A stretch of DNA of 64,000 nucleotides from Paragyromitra xinjiangensis (taxonomy: Eukaryota > Ascomycota > Pezizomycetes > Pezizales > Discinaceae), in contig JBCAMK010000014.1 of the NCBI GenBank assembly GCA_038503065.1, positions 1,488,001 to 1,552,000 on the forward strand, given 5' to 3'. Every line of letters starts with the position of its first letter. The stretch's first letter is position 1. Both the position numbers and the translations under genes were made by a program. Positions 45,708-57,612 of the stretch are shown piece by piece. Below the pieces are notes generated by a model. It was not told the DNA's origin. It saw nothing but the letters and a program-made list of their open reading frames with translations, and did no database searches.

Positions 45708-46225
45708 ACCACCTGCATGCCAAGCAGCTTTCACGCATCAAATAAACACCCATCACCTAACGTTAACTTGGCGGGAAAGGCTAGGCTGTGTTGGAGCTGG
45801 AGACAACGACTGGTTCTAGGTAAAAGCACACTTATTTTTAATCCATCTAAAGTTACCATTACAGTTGAAGATATACAGTCACACGCTGTGTCGGATCTCG
45901 TAGTGTTGAATCCCTTGCTATCTCGTACGGATTATCCTACCATAGTATTTTTTGCTCACCAAAATTGCCACCTCGGATAACTTGCTATCTCGTACGAAAT
46001 CTTACTGAGACCTGACATCCGAGGTGCGACTGTAGCTACAAGTACTGTATTCCTCAACCTTTCCCAGATTTGTAGTGGTGTTACACCGCCGAGACCGTCG
46101 TCCAACGTTACACAGGCCCCCGCTGCCGAAATTAGTTCACGTACAACAGCCTGTCCAGCCTCACACCCTGACCGAGCAACTGAATCGCCTCTCGTCTTGT
46201 TTATCTTTGAAGGACAGATATAATC
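45708..46225. other. Spacer and likely promoter region of the 46226 gene
   Basis: About 0.5 kb with no feature beyond the TA flanking the Tc1 element. Confidence 0.45.
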
Positions 46226-49200
46226 ATGAGTTTTGGGTTCGCAGTGGGAGATTTTGTAGCCGCCGGACAGTTGGCTTGGGACCTCTATCATAAATGCTAT
46301 CTTGGTGAGTAAAGCGCGCCTCGATAATGTCCGTGCAAGCACTCACACTAGAGACGATAGTAATACAAGATGCGCCACGCGAATTTCGGGATCTTGTCGA
46401 CAGCCTTCATTCGGTCAGGATAGCTATGCACGACCTCGAAGAGGAGGTTAAAGACGAGAATTCGGCTCTCTCGCGCGCAGGCGAGGACCGTGTGCGGAAT
46501 GTAGCCGCGATAGTAGGTGCTATAACCAGAACACTGAAAGCGGTTGAGAAGATTGTAAACCGGTACCAGGTGATAGTGGGACCTGTAGGCGATTTTAAAT
46601 CATACGGGCTTAGGTTATGGAGTAAAGTCAGGTGGACGCAAGAGGTCAAAGTAATTGAAGATTTGAAGCAGAAGTTGATGTTTCATACCAGCACTATCGC
46701 TCTTGTTCTGTTGACTGCTGGGAAGTTCGTGATATCTTCTACTTTTAGATAAGACGGAGGCTGACTCATTGAATAGCGCATCCTTAAGTCGTCTGGAAAC
46801 GATCATGCAAACATTAGTGGCACCTGTTTCGCCGCAACTCAATATCACTACCAATACACCCAGAGATGCGATTTCAACAAGCCACGAGTTTCCTGACAAT
46901 GGCACCGGTAGCAGCGTAGAAATTGCCGGAACGCGATTACATATCCAGGAGTTAGATGGTTCGCAAGAGTTAGACGGTTTGCGAGAGCTACCAGGCGGTG
47001 CTAGGAATCTACCAGTTGAATTACCTACTGAGGATCAGATTCCATTTTATTTGTCGGACCAAACGTCAATTCATGAATTACAAGACACGGCAGAAGAGAC
47101 AGTAGCGGTAAAAGAGATACTTGCTGAGGCCGAAAGAAAGTTTGTTAAACACGGTAGAACCGCGCCTTCACGTGGGAATACCGTTAAAAAAAAGCCCTCG
47201 GTAAAAGTATCAATTACGAGGAAGCCATTACCTACTTCTCGTAGCCAGGAACCAATCCAGACATCAATTGCTGAATCCTCAGGAGGAATACATATATCAA
47301 ATCTGGAAATCAATTCAATTTCTCCTCCTATTCCTGCGAAAATTCCTCTTGTTCTCCCGGCAGCTCAGAACGAAAGGCGTCCAAGTCCAAACACTCTGGC
47401 TAGTAGTATCAACTATAAACCAAGCTCTGCGATCGAGAAGGTACTACTCAACTATACAAGGATATACTTGGGGACAAATAAATGGCCTTCAAACGTCAAA
47501 ATCTGGCTCCGGATTGCGGAATGGTGGTACTTGAAGGTGGGGATAATCCCATATTTCAGTATATCATGGTTCATTTTTAATAATACTGATTGACATTAGG
47601 GTGAACTATCATGTAGGGAGCATGGGAGATTGACAGATCAAGCCTGCGCTGATTTTACCAAGTGTTCTTGGATTCTAAGCGATATAATACGTCAAAATGA
47701 TAACGGGTTCAGCTACGATATGGATGGAGACGATTTGTCAGATTATTATCGTTTATTGAAGGTAAGTAATTCATCTTTGATAATTCCCTGCATTAGCTAA
47801 TGTGAGTGGCGGAATAAGAGACTGGAGATAAATTACGTTCAACAAGATCCAGATATTTCAGTACCCACTAGCAACCCCGATTCATATAAAATAGATCTGA
47901 AGCTTTTGGAGCCGAAGCAACCGGAGGAGGAGAGTGGTATATTTGTATCGCCTCATCACCAGGATCTAGATATCTTTGGTCGCGAGGATCGGGAGCACGA
48001 GAGAGCCGTTTTTCGAAGGTTTGTTCGTCTACTATATTCTCTTAAGTTCTTGCACACGTTTCAAACATCGGGATAACAACAAATATATCTACTACAGCTT
48101 TGTTGCTTTAGAGTTTGGGTTGTGCCGGCCGAGCCAGCCACCACATGAGATGGCAAGAACATATCTCTTCACTTTGTATTTTAGCCACAGTTCCCTCACC
48201 GCCTGGATTTACGTCTGTAATCAGGCGGGTTCTCTCGGGATTGTAAAACCAAGTGAGTTTCTGGTTAACCAGCTATGATAATTGATTCACCCAAAAATTG
48301 ACTTTAAAAAGTCGATAGAAGAAATGTCGGCCCCCAGCTAGATGGTTCAAACATCAGTGACTGGATAGAGTTAGAGTTCAACGGGCAGATTATCTATGCC
48401 GGATTTTCATCAACCGAAGGTGCGTTCCATCAGTTTTTCGTCCGTGAGTTGCAAACTCTAATCGTGGCTTTTCGAGGATCCCAATACAGCGGCTGTTCCG
48501 TACGCCGTCGAGTATAATTTCATTAGAAGAGAGTTGCTAGAGAAGCCTACTTGTGTCTTTGAAATGTAAGCCTTGGGATCATTGATCACGAAACCTTCAA
48601 TAGCGTATAGCCGGAGATATTGATTTATGACTAGTACCGTTGAAGAGGCGCGGTACATGCCCCGAGGTCACGGAGTCGATCCAATAGGCGTAGGCCCAGC
48701 TTCGCTTGCTTTGATGGAGATGATGAAGGCGGAAGATGAACAGAGTCGGTATAGGGAAATAGTCATGCGTGATCATTTCACCACCAAAGGTATTCTCAAA
48801 GGTTGCAAAATCCGAGGTTCGCAGTCGCTTACTATAAACTCGACAGAAATTCCATTACATGTTATCAAAATCTTCCGGTCACCAAACTCGCCGGTCCGGG
48901 TCCAATTGTGGTGGCCCACGTTTGACATACCTCGTGAGGATTTGCGGGATTACCTAAAATTTCCTGCTCAGCTTGGGCGCTTGATGTATGGACAACAGAG
49001 AAAGGATGAATTTTATTTAAATCCGCATATGAGAGTAAAACCTAATTTCTCAACTACATTCGGAGTTTTTGTTGACATTCGTTATCGATTGATAGAGGGT
49101 AAATCAACTGCCGTTATTTCATGATGGTACACAATTTACTGATGGATATGCCCGATTATAGAACGATTATTAGACGTCGACCTTAAGGCGCGGTCGGGTA

Positions 49201-50600
49201 AGCAAATACGTCCGTGAACCAGAAGGTTAAAGATGATGCTAAACTTAAGGCCTTAATACACTGTAGATAGGATGCTAGACGTCATATTCAAGACGCCTGA
49301 AGGTAATATCATAAGATTCTACTACTTAATTTTCACGAGACTTTGATACTGACTCCTTTCCCAGACGCAACCGAATTCATAAGACATGCTGGTGGAACAG
49401 CTCCACGAGCCACGGAGCAGTTAGTTTTCCAAAAGTAAGTTATAATTGCACTGGATAACGTTGGCCCGACAATAAATTAATTTCCCATTTCTGATAGGGT
49501 TACCCAAAACCACGAGATCAGGCTTTTTCGGGGAATAGATGGAGAAATGCGGCTGTGTTACAAAGAATCAGATATATATTGCAACTTTATTGGTTTGGGA
49601 AATGCCTTCAAGGATTTTACTGATTTTGGGAAGCTGTTTCTGACGATCCTGGTGCTGCACTTTTGTAGTCGACCACTTTTCTACATACAAAATCACACCT
49701 GAAGGCAATGTGTCCCTATGGTCTATTATGTGGAGTCCGTTTGGGAATGCTCAGAGAACCAACTACAGCTACTTGACTGATAGCATTAACTTAGGGATCT
49801 TCAACACCCCAGGTAAGCATTGTGATATCATCTGGGAGACCTGGGCATTATTGATAATTGATGTATAGAAAGGGACCATTTCATTTCCCTCCTCACTTTC
49901 CCGGAGCAACAGGTAAAGTGCGCATCGATGAAGGTAACCAATTTCATTGGTGTTCGAGCAGGGGTGGTTGGAAAATTCGCTAGAGCGATAAGCAACCCGC
50001 GGAGCTCCGCACAGGAAGCGATGTTGGTCCTGAGTATGTTCGAGGATTTCCTACAAGCTACAATTTTTGGGAAGATCCAGTACACGGACTATACTAATCG
50101 CCACGGCGAGAGTGAGAATATGAGACTTACGGCAAAAGGTGGGCGAGATTCCTAAGATCGTTGTTTTCTTCTTGCCCCTTCCTTCCCTACTGTGGGCAAT
50201 GAACACGACTTACGGATCTCAAATTTTAGTCTCCGCCTACGCCGAGAAGAAATTAGATCAGCCGAAGGGCGCACCACCCAAACTCTCTATTCGTCTATCT
50301 GTATACAGCGCTACATTAAATTCATTCAACCGCGAACGTTCTATTTCGAAAGTAGCACGAGAGCCGAAGCAGGTGGCGGCTGAAATTGGAGGACTAAGTT
50401 TTGTTGTGAACGATATATCTGAATGGCGAGGTAGGCATGAGTCGACAGATTCTATTTCTTTAATTCATCCATGTCTCACATCTTTACTTTGTATTGCATT
50501 AATTTACCTGTTCTGGTTGCTAATACTAAATTAATTTCTCCTATATACAGCGGGTGTTACAAGATTGGGGCTTGATATTAGTATCCCATCAAAAAGCTAG
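46226..50600 (+). CDS. Many-exon fungal protein with STAND-associated N-terminus, function unknown
   Basis: The start MSFGFAVGDFVAAGQLAWDL is the hallmark N-terminus of a large fungal group often annotated as STAND N-terminal/Helo-like. Exons read: 46226-46304, 46352-46704, 46754-47536, 47621-47761, 47819-48018, 48185-48252, 48312-48419, then several more to TAG at 50598-50600. Later coding blocks include EARYMPRGHGVDPIGVGPAS (about 48640), IPLHVIKIFRSPNSPVRVQL, DFISHAGGTAPRATEQLVFQ (about 49375), FGKIQYTDYT (about 50070) and the C-terminus AGVTRLGLDISIPSK. No NACHT, kinase or enzymatic motif is visible. The middle of exon 3 is S/T/E/P-rich and probably disordered. The join near 48420-48478 does not close in frame, so either I missed the true site or the copy is damaged. 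The join at 46704-46754 uses a weak GTTCTG donor. Confidence 0.7.
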
Positions 50601-53587
50601 TTTCTCTTCTCGATGTTCCGAAATCTCTGCGTATATACCGGCGACCCAGAACTTGAATTTTAATCAGTATTAATAAACTTATCCAAATTCTTCTACCTTG
50701 ATCCACTGCTAGCATCTATAAAATTCAAGGAACTAGCCTGGTAACACTAGTCCCACCAACTTCCCACTAACGCAGTACGAAAAATCATTGGTAGGGAATA
50801 GCGTCAAGGTGATCACAGGCAAAAACAAAGCCAAACAAGAGACCTCAAACCAACATGCGACAAAACATCCAACAAAGATTAATCATCACATCGGTAAAAA
50901 TTCCAAATACCTGACGACCGAATACGAATCAACGAAGCTTATTGTGAGCAGTAGTCACCACCCCCTCCATCCAGAACCCCAATTCAGGCTCATAAACCCC
51001 CGCTCTAGCAAGGTCCGTATCCGAGATATCCCCGACCGCAAATTCAATCGATATATCTGCAACTCAGATTTTATGGTCACCCTAGTCTCCTCTTCATCAT
51101 GTCAAAAAGCAAAAGGCGTGAGAGCCACCCTACCTGAAACTTTATACCTACAACAGCCCCACTGAATTAGTAGTACCACCAAGCTGTAAAATCACGAGAC
51201 GCACGTACGTTTTCCCGCCTCACAATCAGCAATCTTGACCAGGCTTTTCCCTCACCTAGCACATGCAGCATCAGCTAATAGTTGCGCGTCGTAAGCTTCC
51301 TCCATGAATACAAATCAAAAAATCGTCTCCTCAATCGTGTAGCCGGTGGTTAGAATACCATGGTTCCGCAATATAACAGCCTAAAACCCGGGTTGTAGAG
51401 AACAAAACATCTAAAATTTGATACAAATCACTTAGGTAATGTTAGCTCGAGAAAACCGCGAATGGGATACCGGAACTCAGTAATGTTTTAATGGGTAGAG
51501 TGCCAGCCTACCGGTATTCGAATTCGTCTATATAGAGTATTCATTCCTTCGGGCACTAATTATAATCAACACTGATTAGAGTTAATAACCCATGACCAGC
51601 TTAGAGTCCTAAACATACCTCATACTAGAATGATTGCGTGTAAGTGAGGCCTTAACCGGGGAGAACAACCTCACCTTAGACCGCTCATCCAGACGACTAC
51701 TCAAATAGCTGCTATCTTGTGCCTAGGTATTTCATCTCCGCTCTCAAATATACGCCCACAGACCTTAAGATACACAGTATAGAGCTTGTAGTTTTCCCCG
51801 CCTAAGGAATAGTGGATGATTTCAGGTTGATCGTTGAGTTGGAACGCGCGAAACTCATATCATGCTGGCGCACATTTGCGAGCGCAACACCCAGCAAAAC
51901 CGGGCACAAAATAGTAGCACTGGAAACTAATTTTCTTCAGTATCATGAAATTAATCTCTAATCTTGGCGCTCCGAAGACAGCCAAAAAAATCACTGAGCA
52001 TACTTTGACATTCGAAGCTGAGATAAGCTTACGCTCAGAGGAGACGGTATTAAATTCCATTACATACAGCCCAGATATACGTGGCTTTCGGCTTCATCGC
52101 ATATATATAGCCATAGGAGATATGCACAGCATCACCAATGCGCACTCGAAAGACACTCGTGTCAGCATCGAGTAGAGGAAGTCGTAACGTTGAGATATAT
52201 GAATATAACGTTGAGCATGAGATTTCTAGATAGAGCGTTCGCCTTGTATGCTATTTACAGTTTTAAGATTCTTGGACCACCGCGTATACTGCATGCACCA
52301 GAATTTTAAATAATCCACGAGATTCTAAAGTGGGGCTAGCATTACCAGATCATCTCCCAGAAACCCTAAGGAAGCATGCGTTCTATCATTCCTTGTCGGG
52401 ATGGTGCACCCTTAGTGAATTTCCCCGCAAAAGGGGTAGAGTTTATGTTGCCTGCATTAAATGAGTACTAGAGTCATTCGTATCATGCAAAGTTAGGTTC
52501 CCCAGAGTTTTCCTCAAATGCCAAAGCACATTTCAAACAAGCCTCATGCGTTACTTTTCGCTATCCTTCACGGTCAAATCTACCTTAATATGACAACCCC
52601 AAACCTAATATCCTGCTGTTTAAGCCGCATAACTTGATACACTTATTCGAACCTTTAATATAAAAACAGAATAGCTACTACAAACAAATCCGTTTGAGGC
52701 TCTCCAGTTACTCAAGTATGGGTGGATGTAGAGTAAGCGCCCGTTTTAAATCCCTGTCACTAATAGACGAATCACGCTTAAAGCTGCCCTGCCCTTACCA
52801 TACCGCGTTTGGAGGTCATTAGGGTTTCTGTCGCATTTCGGATGCCACGCGCCGCAGGTCCCGCCGGAATGTTCCATGATAATGTTTCGAATGATAAGCC
52901 TCATTCCCACCTCGCAAACCTAACTGCATAGGGAATGTTTCGTGGTGTGTGAGAACTCACAGCCTCAATATTATTGAAGCCATCGCTGGTTTGAATGTTA
53001 TACGCACTTGTTCCAACACCTCGGTGCTAATATCCAAGACAAATAAAGGTACCCTATGGACATCAGGTGCCTGGGTTTGAGCCTCAATCCATACCAGATT
53101 TTTTTTCAACGGCTGCGCCCACCGATATACGTGCATTGCAGTTAAAGTCATAACCCGTTTGTGACCACACGTTACGCAAACTAATAATAAAAGCACCCCA
53201 GTCCTGAAAAAAACCCCAGTCCAAAATCTCCAGCTATCGTCTCTACAGTAGATACCCATGCCAGACCGGATTACAACATCACGCCGCTAAGTACGTAGAG
53301 ATATACCAACTAACAGCCTTACATCACCGCCTCATTTTTCCCTATTACTAGTAAGTTTGCGAGAAAAAACAAATACCTTGCTGCTTAGACTAGCTAGTCG
53401 ATCGTTCTACTCCATTAACTTGCCCCCTCATAAGTTCAGAACCTATTACAACAAATATCTATGCATACTCGCGCAAGGGTATCAAACTCACATATAAAGA
53501 TGTCTCTTCGCTGATATAAATGTTCACCAAACCTCATAATCCATAAGCAAGTTCCAAGTCCGCAAACTATACTCCTCGACCAACAAT
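50601..53587. other. Gene-free interval (3 kb)
   Basis: No gene supported. Open frames at 50788-51165 and 51945-52175 have no motif, and I see no inverted-repeat ends. Confidence 0.5.
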
Positions 53588-54388
53588 ATGGATTCCATGA
53601 ACCACCCAGACGCAGCAGAAGTTCTATCTCTAGCTTCGTCCCAACAAGCCCTCTCTCCCATATCTAGAGAACGAAAGCGACGCCACTTCAAGTGGCCAGT
53701 CCTATGTGCCTATCTCATATATGATCTTGCCTCTCCCGTGTTCTCAGCAGCTGAGATCGACACAGTTTTCAGTCCACCACAACTTCAGACGGACGAAACA
53801 GCAGGAAGCTCATCAGATGGAGCTTTGCGGATAGACATCAGTGCAGGCAACGGATGGGGCACATTCCTAAACAGTCGAATGGAACACATAACCAACCGTT
53901 CTCCCTCTCAAAAGCCTGCAGCTATATGTGTTGGTGAATACAGCTCTGCCTCCGTCGCACATCCCTGCCAAATTCATGGCGTTGGCCAAATATTTCACGG
54001 CTGGGAAGACCATCCATCGACCAAAAACTTCAAGCAGATGATTGCTTCCACTCCAGTCATCAAACCGTCCGGAAATGGCCCTGCCCAAATCCTCAAAGCG
54101 TATCTCGACGAATACAACGGGGACAGATCGCCATTAGATGTCACTTGGGTTTTGAAATTCTTGTTGATGCCTGTGAAGAAAGCTTTCGAGTCAAAAGAGA
54201 AATGGTGGGAATCGCAGGACTGGCAGGACCTCTGTAAACCCAAAAGCATCTCAGAAAAAGAATTTCGGCCCGTCGCTCTTGTGTGTGTGAGGGATGATGG
54301 GTTTCGAAAAGAGGAACTAGCAAGGAAGTTGATCGAGTTTGGAAAACTATTCTCAGTTGAGGTTATGCTTGTCTCGAGCCTTGGCTAA
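53588..54388 (+). CDS. Orphan 266-aa protein
   Basis: Unspliced frame from ATG 53588 (AATATGG) to TAA 54388, encoding 266 residues with balanced amino-acid use, unlike the noisy frames around it. I do not recognise the family. The N-terminus is polar with a basic RERKRRHFKWP block (about 27-37) that could be a nuclear signal. A moderately hydrophobic segment VLCAYLIYDLASPVFSAAEI follows. The C-terminal half looks folded (DVTWVLKFLLMPVKKAF, EKWWESQDWQDLC) and ends in an apparent alpha/beta unit: RPVALVCVRDDG, EELARKLIEFGKLFSVEVMLVSS. There is no signal peptide. It stands alone, with more than 3 kb of gene-free DNA on each side. Confidence 0.6.
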   Translation: MDSMNHPDAAEVLSLASSQQALSPISRERKRRHFKWPVLCAYLIYDLASPVFSAAEIDTVFSPPQLQTDETAGSSSDGALRIDISAGNGWGTFLNSRMEHITNRSPSQKPAAICVGEYSSASVAHPCQIHGVGQIFHGWEDHPSTKNFKQMIASTPVIKPSGNGPAQILKAYLDEYNGDRSPLDVTWVLKFLLMPVKKAFESKEKWWESQDWQDLCKPKSISEKEFRPVALVCVRDDGFRKEELARKLIEFGKLFSVEVMLVSSLG

Positions 54389-57300
54389 GAGCCAAAGCCC
54401 TCTACAACCCTCCTTCTCATCGTTTAGTCGATCTTTTCAGATATTTCCCTTTTTGAAGTATACGAGTTATGTACGTAGCAGAATTCCTACAGGTTATGTT
54501 TTCTCCTTGTTCTACGTGATCTCATTGGTTCAATGTTATAAGATTCCCTACGTATACCAGTACTAGCAAGAAATATGATTCGTTTTCTTTGACCTTGTCC
54601 CAATTCGGACTAGCGCGAGAGTACCCCCGTTGATACATGCATGGAGCAAAATGATCTACACTAGCCCCAATCCGATCTAATGTGAGGCAACTATTCCGCC
54701 TCACTTTGTAGTGAAAATAACCGTCAGAAACGTAACTAGGGTGTACATCGGGATCGAACATCTTTGGAAACAGCCGTTATTGAGTCACTAGTATTCCATG
54801 CCACAGAAACCCCAGTAACAAAGATCTAGGGGGACGCATGAAAAGCGTTGGTTTCAGTAACAAGCAAAATCCCTTTTTACTCCATTCGGCTTGTCACTTG
54901 CTGGTTTAGGTGTACATAATTACAGAACTGGGATTCATATGCTGCGAGTGATATCTGGTGAACTAACATGTATTAGTTGTTATATATGCTCAGCCCCCGT
55001 TCCATTGTAAAAAAGCAATTATTACAACATGCATCTCCCCATCTCCCCATCTAACCTTCAAATTCGTTTCGATAAAACAGCGACAAGTTCAGCTGAAAAA
55101 TACATGACATTAAAACCGCTAAGTCCACGCAAATAACGCCAGGAAAATCCCAGAGCTTAATCCTCGATCCACCTCCACCCGTATGACTATATGTACGTAC
55201 CTGAACGCCAACCCCAAGCATAACCATGGCAGCATTACACCAAGCCGTCAGATCCGACTATCGATTCGGAGAATATTGCTTCTGTCAGACCGTAGCGGGT
55301 CGTCTGACCCGGAGAAAACGGTGTCAGCAAGAGCCGGAAACCTCATGCTAGCAGCTAGTTTGATCGTTTGGAAGTTTCGGATCTTGTGATGAAGGTCTCA
55401 GAATGAGGTTCCTGCTGTTACTACTCTTATTACCAATTCAAAACAGGGCTTTGTCATAGTCAAGCCCGCCTTAAAGCCGTCGGAGTACATAGTGTGCCGT
55501 CGGTAGAGGCGTTACCGGCTAGATAGAAATATTATTGACCACGGCAGATCAGGGACTTGCTGTTCCGTGCGTAATTATATGCATAGCAGGTTGGCGTTAT
55601 ATAAATTACCTTACAGAATATATTCACAGGCAACCAGAAACGGGCCAGTATTCTTGTCCTTGGAGTAAAGTTGCCATTTCTAGGTCTCGTAATACGGATT
55701 CCGTGAGTTCCATCTGCTTATCACAATGACCAAATCCCTCAAAGAGTGGAGACACTGAAAACAAAAAAAAACAGAGTACTCAGGAGCATTAGGATATCCA
55801 TTCTACCTCAGTCCCAGCGTAACCTAACCTATTGTTGTATCTTTAGATGTTGGTGGTTAATGCACGGTAGGTTCTGATATGACTACATGTACCAGTTCAC
55901 TATACACAGGGATCAATATTAGCGCATTATATCCCGCATTAAAACCTATCTTATCCACCCTATCCCTCTTCGTACCCAGCATTCAGACGTTGAACTACCC
56001 GGGCGTTGCAGTAGGCGAAATGGCAACGTCCATGCATGCGCAATTTCCGGCTACGGAAGATTCAGGAACTGAGCATCACCCTCGTGTGGGAATCCCCTCA
56101 ACATATGTGTATCCTTCCGGATACTGAAGCGGGTACTTTGGCAAACCACTCAGTAAGTAGTTACTACCGATATCTGAGTGTGTCGAGATATCTTTTTCTT
56201 GCGCCCCCACCTACACTAGTGGGTCGCATAAGGTTCGATTTCCGATTTTTTTCTTCACGGAGGACCCGGAATCTTGGGACTGTTATGCTAGGTATATATT
56301 ACGACGGCCCGAAGTTAATTATAAAACCTAAAATTAAACTAGAAAGACCCCACGAATTCCCGAAGAGCTTAGTATCCCTGTAGCGAGTGAAACTTGAGCT
56401 AAATTTTTGCATAATATGCATATACCGTTTTTTCCACCAGATTGAGGTATTCGACCCGACTCGCCTTATTCATCGTAGACATAGAGTATCTCATAAATGT
56501 AGTAACTGTCAGTGCGCCCTATGCCAAGGAATCCTGTGATATCATTTGATGACTACCTAGACTTACCTGTAGCCTCATAACTGCACTACACTTCGTGGCT
56601 TAAGAGGGTTGTGCAAGTCTAAGCCCAAATCTCAAGTTTCTAGCCAGATCTAACGTGTCTTGATGAATTTTACTCCTCCTGCCTTGGCACATCCTGTGTA
56701 ATCATGAAGTGTCACTCGATATTAAAACGGCTTAGTGCGCGCGCCCTATCTTCCCCCAGCACCTGAAACATTTAAAAAAACACCCCACCAAAACTAGCCC
56801 TAACAGACGCCACACTAGTACATGCACAGCGGCAGCTAGCCTTAGCTTAAACTTGCGCGAAGTTAATTTTCCCGAGGCCTGAGGCTCCTGCAGAGCACTC
56901 TAAAATCTGACAAGCAATCCCTCAATTTAAATTCGCTTTAACCAGACCTGCATCTGGAAAACCAGGGAATACTTCTGGTGGCGCGGATGGTTGTGGCTTG
57001 GCATCAGAAGCGCTAGTGGCTGAAACCAAACCGTGCCGCGGCAGAGAAACAGGGTCAGTTACACAGGGTCAGAATAAAGCGGTGAGTCCGTTGACTGCTA
57101 CATTATCGGAACGCATGTTGAATTAGGAAAGTGTTTTTTGAGGTAAAACCCTTCTCTTGTCATCCAATCCTTGTTAGTGAACGCGATATTTGAGCGCATG
57201 GCTTACCGTCTAAATAACGGTGGGGTGGCCAAATTAAATGTGTCGTTAATCACGTGATGGATGTGACTGTCAGCATTCGTCTGCCACTATGATGGTATTA

Positions 57301-57536
57301 CTGAGATCAACGCGTAAGAATAAGATACTTCAAACAACGCGTACGTTTTCGGATGAATAGAAGGAAGTTGGAACATAAGCATCTTATCTCAATTACAGGC
57401 TATTGTCACCTTCCAATGGTTATTAAATCACTTTTACCTGAAAAGACAGAAAAGAGGACTAAGAAACTCGGTGATTTGTCATAATTCGTTTCTACAGTAA
57501 AATCTGATATTCTTTAGGGGTGGAAATCCTTACTGC
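54389..57536. other. Gene-free interval (3.1 kb)
   Basis: Only small motif-free frames. One TACATGTA palindrome lies at 55884-55891. Confidence 0.5.
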
Positions 57537-57612
57537 GATTGTCAAGCAAGATCGACCAACCATCTGACCCATCACACATCACATAGCCCGGGTCAGATGA
57601 GTTTGGACAATC
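57537..57612. repeat. Nested inverted repeat (hairpin)
   Basis: The inner arms CATCTGACCC (57561-57570) and GGGTCAGATG (57590-57599) are a perfect 10-bp inverted repeat. The outer arms GATTGTC (57537-57543) and GACAATC (57606-57612) are a perfect 7-bp pair around it. The nesting suggests a degraded foldback element end or a structured site. Confidence 0.6.
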
